From NCBI RefSeq assembly GCF_014200495.1, contig NZ_JACHBY010000004.1, positions 1-64,000 of the forward strand: 64,000 nucleotides of DNA, in the 5' to 3' direction. Source of the stretch: Mucilaginibacter geliditolerans (GTDB taxonomy: Bacteria; Bacteroidota; Bacteroidia; Sphingobacteriales; Sphingobacteriaceae). A model generated the notes under the pieces. That model was given only the letters and a program-made list of their open reading frames with translations. It was not told where the DNA came from and made no database searches. Below are positions 25,510 to 33,493 of the stretch, in pieces (the first letter of the stretch is position 1; each line of letters starts with the position of its first letter). Both the position numbers and the translations under genes were made by a program.

Positions 25510-25895
25510 TAATTCTGTTTCAGTTTTGCCTCCATGCTCAGTGTAGTGTGCGGCACCGCACGTAAGCGCTCTTTTTGTATAAGTTTACCGGTTTCGCGGC
25601 AAACGCCATAAGTTTTATTCTCAATACGAACAAGCGCAGCTTCCAATTGCTCAATAAATTTCTTTTGACGAGCTGCAAGCTGGTTTATTTGTTCTTTTTC
25701 AAGTGTTGCAGATCCATCTTCCAGCGTTTTATAAGTACCGGCAGTATCATCAGTGCCATTTGCATTTGGCGAGCTTAATGATGTTGCCAACGCGTTTAAT
25801 TCTTCACGGGCAATGCGCAGTTTATCCAATAAAAGATCTTTAAATTCTTTTAATTCGTTGTCTGAATATCTGGTCTTTGTTGTTTCTTCTTTCAT
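25509..25895 (-). CDS. TraR/DksA-family protein (cysteine-poor)
   Basis: This 128-residue protein has an alpha-helical coiled-coil part (about 10-90) and a C-terminal TYGVCRETGKLIQKERLRAVPHTT region, which is the DksA zinc-finger box. Only one Cys of the usual four remains, so zinc is probably not bound; cysteine-poor DksA relatives are known. It likely binds the RNA polymerase secondary channel and tunes rRNA or stress promoters with (p)ppGpp. It overlaps lspA by 1 nt and sits directly after ileS. Confidence 0.88.
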   Translation of the reverse strand: MKEETTKTRYSDNELKEFKDLLLDKLRIAREELNALATSLSSPNANGTDDTAGTYKTLEDGSATLEKEQINQLAARQKKFIEQLEAALVRIENKTYGVCRETGKLIQKERLRAVPHTTLSMEAKLKQN

Positions 25896-28800
25896 TATAA
25901 TTTACTAATAACAATTAAAATTTCAATTTCATCAATAACTGTCTTTTCGCCTTCTTCCAATTGACTATCCAGCACTATGCTATCAGCCAAAATTTCGGCG
26001 CAAATATAGGTTAAATTATTTTTCACTGAATCGCTAATTAGCTGATGGTCAGTTATACGAACATTTATCCTGTCAGTTACCTCAAATCCTTTTCCCTTCC
26101 GCAGATTCTGTATCCGGTTTATCAGCTCGCGCGATATACCTTCCTGTTTCAGTTCGTCGGTAAGGGTAACATCTAAAGCCACCGTTAGTTTTCCTAAATT
26201 TGCAACTTGCCAGCCCGGAACATCTTCCGCGATTATCTCAACGTCGGTTACGAGGATTGTGTGGCCTGTGGCCTGTAATTCTATACTACCCTCTGTCTCC
26301 AACTTTGTTATCGCATCCTGGTCGAAATTGGTTATCGCTTCGGCTACGGCTTTCATGTCTTTACCAACCTTTGCACCTAATGCCTTAAAGTTTGGTTTTA
26401 CCTTCTTTTTTATGAACCCGGATGCATCGGTAATATACTCAATATCCTTAATATTAGTTTCAGATAATATTAATTCTTTTACCTGCTCCACCTGGTGCTT
26501 AAAGTGCTTATCCAGTATAGGCAATAAGATCTTACTTAATGGCTGCCTAACATTGATGCCCACTTTTTTACGCAGCGACAATACCAATGATGAAATATCC
26601 TGAGCCATCTGCATGCGGTCTTCCAGGGCTTTGTTTACCAATCCGGTATGGTATACCGGAAAATCAGCCAAATGAACCGATTCAAAATTTTCCTTTTTAG
26701 TGATCTTATTCAGGTCGTTATACAGGTTATCAGCAAAGAATGGCGCTACCGGCGACATTAATTTAGATATCGTTATTAAACAAGTATAAAGCGTTTGATA
26801 TGCAGAAAGCTTATCAGCCGAGTTATCTGATTTCCAGAAACGGCGGCGACTTAAACGAACGTACCAATTGCTCAAATGCGCATCGACAAAATCCTGTATG
26901 GCACGGGTGGCTTTGGTAGGCTCAAAATCAGCATAAAAAGCATCAACCTCTTTACTTAATGTATTCAGCAGGGAAATGATCCATTGGTCAATCTCCGGGC
27001 GGTCCTTTATCGCAATTTCCGATTCGCTGTAATGGAACTTATCAATATTGGCATACAGCGCGAAGAAGTTATAGGTATTATACAGCGTGCCGAAAAATTT
27101 ACGGCGCACCTCGTCAATGCCATCAATATTAAATTTAAGGTTATCCCACGGCGATGCGTTGCTGATCATGTACCAGCGGGCCGCATCGGCGCCATATTGC
27201 TGTATGATCTCGAACGGATCAACACCATTGCCTAAACGTTTAGACATTTTGTTGCCGTTCTTATCCAGCACCAAACCGTTTGATACTACGTTTTTAAACG
27301 CGATACCTTTATTGCCAACCTCAGCATTAATTTCCTTTACTTCGTCGCTTGCTTCGCTTAATAGTACCGCTATGGCATGCAGGGTAAAGAACCAGCCTCG
27401 CGTTTGATCAACACCTTCGGCTATAAAATCAGCCGGGTAGGCGTTTTTAAATGCCTCTTTATTTTCAAAGGGGAAATGCCATTGCGCGTAAGGCATAGCA
27501 CCGCTATCAAACCAAACGTCGATCAAATCAGGCTCGCGCAGCATGGCTTTGCCGTTTGATGAGGTTAATATCACATCATCAACATAAGGGCGGTGCATAT
27601 CAATCAGTTCAAACGCTTCAGGCATTAAACCTGCTGCTTTTGATATGGTGATCTCACGTTCCAGTTCTTCAATTGAACCGATACATTTTTCTTCGTTACC
27701 ATCAAGCTCGCGCCAGATAGGCAGCGGGGTACCCCAGTAACGTGAACGGGAAAGGTTCCAGTCCACCAGATTTTCCAGCCAGTTGCCAAAGCGGCCCGTT
27801 CCGGTTGATTCTGGTTTCCAGTTGATGGTTTTGTTCAGCTCCACCATTTTATCCTTAACGGCAGTTGTGCGGATGAACCAGCTATCCAGCGGATAGTACA
27901 ATATCGGTTCATCTGAACGCCAGGAGTGCGGGTAACTGTGCTCGTATTTTTTTACGTCGAACGCTTTGTTCTCTGTTTTTAGTTTGATGGAAATCAGTAC
28001 ATCCGTTGGTTTAAAACCAGGTTCAGCACGTTCGGCATCGGTATAATATTCTTCCTTAACGTAACGGCCCGCGTAATCGGTAACCTCGGCAACAAACTTA
28101 CCTTGTTTATCAACCAAAGGCACTTCCTTACCATTTTCATCAATGATCATTACTGACGGCACGCCATTTTCCTTACAGGCCCTGAAGTCGTCAGCACCGA
28201 AAACTGATGCGGTGTGTACTATACCTGTACCATCCTCGGTAGTAACAAAATCAGCCGGGATAACACGAAAGGCATTTTGCTCCAGCTCAGCATTGGTAAC
28301 ATAAGGCATTAACTGGTGATAACGCAGATCAACCAGGTCCTTACCTGTAAACGATGCCACTAATTGCCATGGGATAACTTTATCACCGCCTTTATAATCA
28401 GCAAATGAAGTGTTTTCGCCCTCGGCTTTAAAATATTTGCTCACCAGGTCCTTAGCCAACACAACGCTAACCGCATCGAAAGTATAAGGGTTAAAGGTTT
28501 TTATTTTAACGTAGTTAATGTTTTCGCCAACAGCAAGGGCGCAATTTGATGGGAGTGTCCACGGAGTGGTTGTCCATGCTAAAATTACGGTGTCCTCGTT
28601 ACCATCAAATAAAACCGGCATCAACGGGTGCTGCTGGTCCTTTTTTAAATGGAACTGCGCAACAATGGTGGTATCCTTCACCATTTTATAAGTACCCGGC
28701 TGGTTCAGCTCGTGCGAGCTTAAGCCGGTACCTGACTTTGGCGAGTATGGTTGTACTGTGTAGCCTTTGTATAAATATCCTTTTTCGTAGAACTTTTTCA

Positions 28801-29287
28801 ATATCCACCAAAGGCTCTCAATGTATTCGTTTTTATAGGTAATGTACGGATCCTCAAGATCAACCCAATAACCCATCTTTTCGGTCAGATCGTTCCATAC
28901 ATCGGTATAGCGCATTACCTCCTTACGGCAGGCAGCGTTGTAATCCTCAATGGAAATCTTTTTACCGATATCATCTTTAGTAATGCCTAATGCTTTTTCA
29001 ACAGCCAGCTCAATGGGCAGGCCGTGGGTATCCCAGCCACCCTTGCGTTTTACCTGGTAACCTTTTAAAGTTTTGTAACGGCAAAATATATCCTTAATGG
29101 CGCGGGCCATTACGTGGTGGATGCCGGGCATACCATTGGCACTCGGCGGACCTTCATAAAATGTGTATGGATTATTCGCCGGGCGACTGCTGATACTTTT
29201 TTCAAAAATATTATGCTTCTTCCAGAACTCCAGTACTTCCTTGCCGGTATCCGATAAATTTAACTGCTTATATTCCTTGTACTTCAA
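25895..29287 (-). CDS. ileS: Isoleucyl-tRNA synthetase, type 2 (HHVM signature)
   Basis: This 1130-residue enzyme charges tRNA-Ile. The class I HIGH box reads HHVM (residues 57-60, in GIHHVMARAI), typical of the eukaryote-like type 2 enzymes associated with mupirocin tolerance. KMSKR follows near 620. An editing domain is inserted and the C-terminal anticodon-binding domain ends in EGEKTVIDEIE. I start at TTG 29287 (MKYKEYKQLNLSD): the TAnnTTTG box at 29315-29322 lies inside the longer frame, and the extra residues upstream match no synthetase and overlap the divergent gene. The -7 box to start distance gives a leader of about 20 nt. Confidence 0.93.
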   Translation of the reverse strand: MKYKEYKQLNLSDTGKEVLEFWKKHNIFEKSISSRPANNPYTFYEGPPSANGMPGIHHVMARAIKDIFCRYKTLKGYQVKRKGGWDTHGLPIELAVEKALGITKDDIGKKISIEDYNAACRKEVMRYTDVWNDLTEKMGYWVDLEDPYITYKNEYIESLWWILKKFYEKGYLYKGYTVQPYSPKSGTGLSSHELNQPGTYKMVKDTTIVAQFHLKKDQQHPLMPVLFDGNEDTVILAWTTTPWTLPSNCALAVGENINYVKIKTFNPYTFDAVSVVLAKDLVSKYFKAEGENTSFADYKGGDKVIPWQLVASFTGKDLVDLRYHQLMPYVTNAELEQNAFRVIPADFVTTEDGTGIVHTASVFGADDFRACKENGVPSVMIIDENGKEVPLVDKQGKFVAEVTDYAGRYVKEEYYTDAERAEPGFKPTDVLISIKLKTENKAFDVKKYEHSYPHSWRSDEPILYYPLDSWFIRTTAVKDKMVELNKTINWKPESTGTGRFGNWLENLVDWNLSRSRYWGTPLPIWRELDGNEEKCIGSIEELEREITISKAAGLMPEAFELIDMHRPYVDDVILTSSNGKAMLREPDLIDVWFDSGAMPYAQWHFPFENKEAFKNAYPADFIAEGVDQTRGWFFTLHAIAVLLSEASDEVKEINAEVGNKGIAFKNVVSNGLVLDKNGNKMSKRLGNGVDPFEIIQQYGADAARWYMISNASPWDNLKFNIDGIDEVRRKFFGTLYNTYNFFALYANIDKFHYSESEIAIKDRPEIDQWIISLLNTLSKEVDAFYADFEPTKATRAIQDFVDAHLSNWYVRLSRRRFWKSDNSADKLSAYQTLYTCLITISKLMSPVAPFFADNLYNDLNKITKKENFESVHLADFPVYHTGLVNKALEDRMQMAQDISSLVLSLRKKVGINVRQPLSKILLPILDKHFKHQVEQVKELILSETNIKDIEYITDASGFIKKKVKPNFKALGAKVGKDMKAVAEAITNFDQDAITKLETEGSIELQATGHTILVTDVEIIAEDVPGWQVANLGKLTVALDVTLTDELKQEGISRELINRIQNLRKGKGFEVTDRINVRITDHQLISDSVKNNLTYICAEILADSIVLDSQLEEGEKTVIDEIEILIVISKL

Positions 29288-29314
29288 TTTTTTACACCTA
29301 AATTTTAGAGGTTG

Positions 29315-29322
29315 CAAAAATA
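29315..29322 (-). promoter_or_regulatory. -7 promoter element of ileS
   Basis: On the minus strand TATTTTTG, an exact TAnnTTTG match, lies 28 nt before the TTG start. This placement is the main evidence for the TTG start over an upstream ATG. Confidence 0.65.
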
Positions 29323-29436
29323 CGGAATTTGCATAAGAAAAAGTCACATAAATGCGATTAATAACATCGAAAATTTGAACATTATATCCTATTTTTAGCT
29401 GAATATGCCATAAAAACAAGCAAAAAATCATCAAAA

Positions 29437-29880
29437 ATGGACAATGCAGATCACCCACCGGTAAATATTCAGCAGGCAGTGCCTTTCTTCATGGTAAAGA
29501 GCATGGAGGCTTCGCTAAAATTTTATATCGAAAAACTTGGCTTTATTGTAGCCATGGACTGGACCCCGCACGGCAAAATTGAATGGTGCTGGCTGAAGCG
29601 TGATGCCATAGCCATTATGCTGCAGGAGCCCCGCAAAAAAGATCATTGGATATACACAACAGAGCAGCCGGGCAAAGGCATCTCCATCTGTTTTCAATGC
29701 CTTGACGCGCTTGCCTTATACCATGAATTTACCACAAAAGGCGTTGAGATAAAAGAGCCCTTTGTTGGTAACAATCTGTGGGTGGTAGCTTTTGATGATA
29801 TTGACGGCTACCGGCTTGATTTTGAAAGCCCTACCGACGTGCCAGAAGAAACCAAATATTCGGAGTGGGTTAAAGGGTAA
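29437..29880 (+). CDS. VOC family protein
   Basis: This 147-residue protein of the glyoxalase/dioxygenase (VOC) fold has MVKSMEASLKFYIEKLGF and DIDGYRLDFESP. Its QEPRKKDHW loop is like that of GloA-type lyases, but metal ligands are not clear. It is divergent from ileS and followed by an SDR gene on the other strand. Substrate unknown. Confidence 0.83.
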   Translation: MDNADHPPVNIQQAVPFFMVKSMEASLKFYIEKLGFIVAMDWTPHGKIEWCWLKRDAIAIMLQEPRKKDHWIYTTEQPGKGISICFQCLDALALYHEFTTKGVEIKEPFVGNNLWVVAFDDIDGYRLDFESPTDVPEETKYSEWVKG

Positions 29881-29966
29881 TAAATCCTATCAACCGATTT
29901 AAGCTGGAAGCTTAACCATGCCGCACCACGAGTTACGCTGCGCTAAACTCGCGGCAGCAATACCTT

Positions 29967-30743
29967 TTAAAATATCGCCCTGTTAGCCCCGCCATCAACC
30001 TGTATGGTTGTACCACTCACATACGCAGCTTGTTCCGATGCCAGGAATGCAACTACTGCCGCCAGTTCCTCCGGTTTGCCAATTCTTCCTAACGGGATGG
30101 ATTTTGCTTTTTCTTTTAAAGCCTGTTCAGGATCAACATCTTTTGGAACAGTATCTTTTATACGATCGGTTAATATCAGTCCGGGCGCCACATTATTTAC
30201 CGTGATATTGTATGGACCAAATTCATCCGCCATTAGTTTTGCCATGCCCACAATACCCATGCGCATACTGGTGGATAACACCGAGTTAGCCAAAACCGAT
30301 TTTACCGAGCCGCTTATAATATTAATGATACGCCCGTTGCCCGATTGCTTGAGATAAGGTAATACCAATCTACTCATGGTGGCCACACCCAATAAGTTTA
30401 AATCGAAAGCCTTTCGCCATGCCTGCTCATCAAAATTTTCGAATTTATCAAACGGTGGTCCGCCAGCATTATTGAGCAGGATATCGATACGGCCATAAAT
30501 TGCAGCAGCTTTTTTAACAAAGTTTTCTATATCCTCGCTTTTTGACACATCAATGGCGATGGCAGTAACAGGATTACCTGTAAGTTTTTGTATTTCAGCG
30601 GCTGTTTTGCTTAATTCTTTTTCATCGCGTGAGCCGATAATAACTTTTGCGCCTTCAGCGGATAGGGTGGTGGCTATTGCTTTGCCCAGGCCTTTACTGG
30701 CTGCCAATACAATGGCTACTTTGTTGGTGAGTTTTAAATCCAT
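29967..30743 (-). CDS. SDR-fold oxidoreductase-like protein without the YxxxK motif
   Basis: This 258-residue protein has the Rossmann TGxxxGxG equivalent AASKGLGKAIA, NNAGG near 92, and the end pattern FLASEQAAYVSGTTIQVDGG of classical short-chain dehydrogenases. Where the catalytic Tyr-x-x-x-Lys is expected it reads SVLSTSMRMG, so the usual Tyr and Lys are missing. A subfamily of FabG-like proteins shows the same change, and its activity is unsettled. It lies 3 nt from the membrane protein gene at 30747, upstream on the same strand, so both may be co-transcribed. Confidence 0.85.
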   Translation of the reverse strand: MDLKLTNKVAIVLAASKGLGKAIATTLSAEGAKVIIGSRDEKELSKTAAEIQKLTGNPVTAIAIDVSKSEDIENFVKKAAAIYGRIDILLNNAGGPPFDKFENFDEQAWRKAFDLNLLGVATMSRLVLPYLKQSGNGRIINIISGSVKSVLANSVLSTSMRMGIVGMAKLMADEFGPYNITVNNVAPGLILTDRIKDTVPKDVDPEQALKEKAKSIPLGRIGKPEELAAVVAFLASEQAAYVSGTTIQVDGGANRAIF

Positions 30744-30746
30744 TTG

Positions 30747-31208
30747 TTAAATTCCGAATAATATTTTTCCGATTTTTTTGCTCCTGATATACTGTGTAAT
30801 AAGCAATGTAAATGACAATCCAAGCCACAGCCAGTACTCATACTTAAATGCCCAATAAATGAATATTGGAATAATTAATATCCATTCAATTACCATTATG
30901 AGTAATATGTTGTTTTTTATAATTGAAAAAAGTATAAGATCTAATAAAACTATCACTAAAAGAAAACCGACTATTATTAATAACCCATAACTAAACATTA
31001 AAAAAGGTACCCCAAGTAATAATCCAAAAAGTATGGATTGCCAATTATCACTGGAATCATAATTCACAAAGAGGTGCGCAATAGCTGAAATTTCCAACCA
31101 GAGATAAAAACCCAACAGATGGATCCAATTTGTTAATGCAATCTTGGTTAGGTAATTCGGTTTAAAAGCCATGAATATAAATGTACATATCATAAATAAC
31201 AACTCCAT
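30747..31208 (-). CDS. Hypothetical multi-helix membrane protein
   Basis: This 153-residue protein is very hydrophobic, with four or five predicted helices (about 4-20, 30-50, 60-75, 80-110 and 115-135). No family is recognisable. The frame is complete, lies in good operon spacing (3 nt) upstream of the SDR gene, and has no competing frame. The start may instead be the second Met (residue 6). Confidence 0.6.
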   Translation of the reverse strand: MELLFMICTFIFMAFKPNYLTKIALTNWIHLLGFYLWLEISAIAHLFVNYDSSDNWQSILFGLLLGVPFLMFSYGLLIIVGFLLVIVLLDLILFSIIKNNILLIMVIEWILIIPIFIYWAFKYEYWLWLGLSFTLLITQYIRSKKIGKILFGI

Positions 31209-31249
31209 AGCATTTTGTAAAACCTCCGTATCTTTAGACTTTAAACAAC

Positions 31250-31618
31250 ATGAAAAAATTCATACGCGGTTTTGGTTATGCTTTTAAGGGGATAGGTTAC
31301 ACTGCAAAAACACAGCTTAACTTCAGGGTGCATTTGGTGGCTACTGTGTTAGCGGCATTTATGGGTTACGCGCTGCATATCTCGGTAAATGAATGGCAAT
31401 GGCTCATACTGTGTGTTGCCATAGTATTGATGGCGGAGTTGTTTAATACTGCCATTGAATTTTTAACCGACCTGGTATCGCCCGGCTATAATAAATTGGC
31501 CGGGCATGTAAAGGATGTTAGCGCGGGTGCGGTATTGATTGCAGCCTTTTTTGCACTGATAACCGGCTGCATCATCTTTTTACCAAAGCTGTTAGTACTT
31601 ATAAATCATGCTGCATAA
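31250..31618 (+). CDS. dgkA: Diacylglycerol kinase family protein
   Basis: This 122-residue protein has three membrane helices and the DgkA active-site motif MAELFNTAIEFLTDLV with a downstream EXXXD pattern (residues 65-82). Family members phosphorylate diacylglycerol or undecaprenol in the inner membrane. TATCTTTA at 31229-31236 is a near-consensus -7 box. The last 11 nt overlap recO, so the two are translated together. Confidence 0.92.
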   Translation: MKKFIRGFGYAFKGIGYTAKTQLNFRVHLVATVLAAFMGYALHISVNEWQWLILCVAIVLMAELFNTAIEFLTDLVSPGYNKLAGHVKDVSAGAVLIAAFFALITGCIIFLPKLLVLINHAA

Positions 31619-32333
31619 AACGCGGGCCATCGTTTTTAAAACTACTGATTATGGCGAAAGCAGTGTTATAGTGCAACTGTTTACCGAAAAGTTCGGCCTG
31701 CAATCGTACATCATTAACGGGGTAAAAAAGCCAAAGGCCAAAATAAGCCGCAATATGCTGCAGTCCCTGCATCTGCTCGACCTGGTGGTATATCATAAAA
31801 ACAATACCAGCATACAGCGCATCTCCGAGCTTAAAAATTCACCGGTATTATTGTCGGTGCCGTATGATGTGATAAAAAGTTGTCTGGCTATTTTCCTGAA
31901 CGAAGTTTTATATAAAGCCGTACGCCAGCAAGGGGCAGATGAGAATTTGTTTGGATTTGTATTTAGCGCTGTTGAACTATTGGACAATACCACCGAGGGG
32001 CTGGCTAACTTTCATTTATTGTTCCTGATTCAGCTTACGCGTTACCTGGGTTTTTATCCTGATATGAGCCGTGCTGACGATGCCGACTACTTTGATATGA
32101 AGAACGGCGTTTTCAGCCGGTACAAGCCTGATAGTTTTTCATACCTGTCGCCGCCGCATACCCACAATTTTTACAACCTGCTGCAATGCAGCTTTGAAAA
32201 CATAGCACAATTAAAAATATCAAATGATGAGCGGCGCTACCTGCTTTCCAAACTCCTGGAATACTATGCGCTGCATATTGAAAGCTTTGGGAATATCCGC
32301 TCCCAGGCTGTGCTTGAAGAGGTTCTAGGTTAA
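31608..32333 (+). CDS. recO: DNA repair protein RecO
   Basis: This 241-residue protein starts MLHKTRAIVFKTTDYGESSV, the standard RecO OB-fold start, and continues with a C-terminal helical domain. RecO anneals single strands and loads RecA with RecR at gaps. The four-Cys zinc finger seen in some RecO proteins is not present here. It overlaps dgkA by 11 nt. Confidence 0.93.
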   Translation: MLHKTRAIVFKTTDYGESSVIVQLFTEKFGLQSYIINGVKKPKAKISRNMLQSLHLLDLVVYHKNNTSIQRISELKNSPVLLSVPYDVIKSCLAIFLNEVLYKAVRQQGADENLFGFVFSAVELLDNTTEGLANFHLLFLIQLTRYLGFYPDMSRADDADYFDMKNGVFSRYKPDSFSYLSPPHTHNFYNLLQCSFENIAQLKISNDERRYLLSKLLEYYALHIESFGNIRSQAVLEEVLG

Positions 32334-32345
32334 TTTCGAAAAAAA

Positions 32346-32387
32346 GGCAAAAAAAAAGAGAAAGCTTTCGGGCTATCTCTTTTTTTC
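32346..32387 (+). terminator. Terminator of the dgkA-recO operon
   Basis: The stem AAAAAAAGAGA/TCTCTTTTTTT, with a loop of about 14 nt, has a T7 tail 13-50 nt past the recO stop. Confidence 0.75.
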
Positions 32388-32389
32388 AT

Positions 32390-32970
32390 TTTAACTGACC
32401 TCATTATTATATCATAAAGAACAAGCTTGGTTAGACCGATAATAACAATAGCACAAATATATAATCTATAATTTTAGTAGCATAATTTTTTAACTTTTTT
32501 TAACAGAAAAACTTGTAAAAAAAGTTAAAAAACGAGCATTTTCAGTCAAAAAAAGCCATAAAAAATATAATATGATTAATAACAGTGCAATATTTATGTG
32601 TTTTTTCCAAAAAACGATTAAATAAGGCGCGCTTATTACAAAAATTAAAAAAAATCAACTATTTTCAATTATTTATAAGCCAAAAGCCTTTCAAAACGCT
32701 TTCATGGGCAAAATTGGGCTGATATCAATTTTTCTGATAATAATATTATAATACATGTAACAATACAAATACACTTAAACCGTTAGAAAAAGGAATGTGC
32801 TGATTACCAAATAATAATGCTTACATTGTACAAAAACATATAGGCTCGCCAATATTCTACTCTTCTCTTAGGCATTACCAATTTTCTGACACGGTAATTT
32901 TTAAGCTTAGGCTACACACAAAAAGACAGTAAAAACTGAATTACTATTTTTTTGACGATCATTTAAAATT
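32390..32970. other. AT-rich intergenic region, no supported feature
   Basis: This 580-nt, very AT-rich stretch follows the recO terminator. I see no open frame with protein features, no palindrome of the families described and no clear TAnnTTTG box before the small gene at 32977. It may hold the promoter of that gene. Confidence 0.6.
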
Positions 32971-32976
32971 ACAAAC

Positions 32977-33099
32977 ATGAGTAAAGACAAAAAATCTATG
33001 CCTAATCCGGTTGGGAAAAAGGCGCCGTCTGATTATCAATCAGGCAAAACCAGCACAGCGAAAATTGAAGTACTACCCCTTAACAAAAAGAAGAAATAA
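32977..33099 (+). CDS. Small basic protein, GKKAPSDYQSGK family (copy 2)
   Basis: ATG 32977 opens 40 codons, beginning MSKDKK, with the core GKKAPSDYQSGK and ending NKKKK. The core is identical to that of 4789-4923 despite 28 kb of separation and different flanks, which supports both genes. The stop overlaps the start of 33099 (TAATG), so translation of the two is coupled. Function unknown. Confidence 0.75.
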   Translation: MSKDKKSMPNPVGKKAPSDYQSGKTSTAKIEVLPLNKKKK

Positions 33100-33419
33100 T
33101 GATAAATGAAACCATTGAGCAAAAGGCTAAACTATATGTATACGACCTGAATAATTGCGCCGTTGAAAACGGCTTTAAGCCAGACGAATCCTGGGAGTTC
33201 AGCATGGCTACCGATCAGGAAAAAACAGCTCTTGAAAAGAAATATTTCCCAACCATATCAGCAAAAGTATTGCCTGAATTCTTATCAGAAATGTTCCACC
33301 TGGTAAAATCAAAACTGGTGCACGCAAAATATAATAAAGAAAGCAGCCATGCGCATAACCCTGCCGGCAGCAGCCTGCAATATTTGATTGCCTATAATCC
33401 GGGCAGATTAAGGCATTAG
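33099..33419 (+). CDS. Hypothetical 106-residue protein
   Basis: This is a small soluble protein with two helical parts (IEQKAKLYVYDLNN, then PEFLSEMFHLVKSKLVH) and a polar C-terminus (GSSLQYLIAYNPGR). No family is recognised. It is translationally coupled to the small basic protein, which makes the pair a candidate unit. Confidence 0.62.
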   Translation: MINETIEQKAKLYVYDLNNCAVENGFKPDESWEFSMATDQEKTALEKKYFPTISAKVLPEFLSEMFHLVKSKLVHAKYNKESSHAHNPAGSSLQYLIAYNPGRLRH

Positions 33420-33428
33420 AACATCTCT

Positions 33429-33487
33429 GCTAATTGTTATAAGCGTGGACGCTTATAACAATTAGCATTCAAGCGTGGACGCTTGAA
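33429..33487. repeat. Two adjacent hairpins with AAGCGTGGACGCTT core
   Basis: 33429-33466 is a perfect hairpin with 17-nt arms (GCTAATTGTTATAAGCG and its complement) and a TGGA loop. 33468-33487 is a second with 8-nt arms (TTCAAGCG/CGCTTGAA) and the same loop. They lie between convergent genes and have no T-tract. Confidence 0.8.
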
Positions 33488-33493
33488 CGGGCG

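Noticed and set aside
29288..29458. ileS start at an upstream ATG near 29458
   Set aside because: The promoter box would then be inside the gene, the residues do not fit IleRS, and the frame would overlap the divergent gene start.
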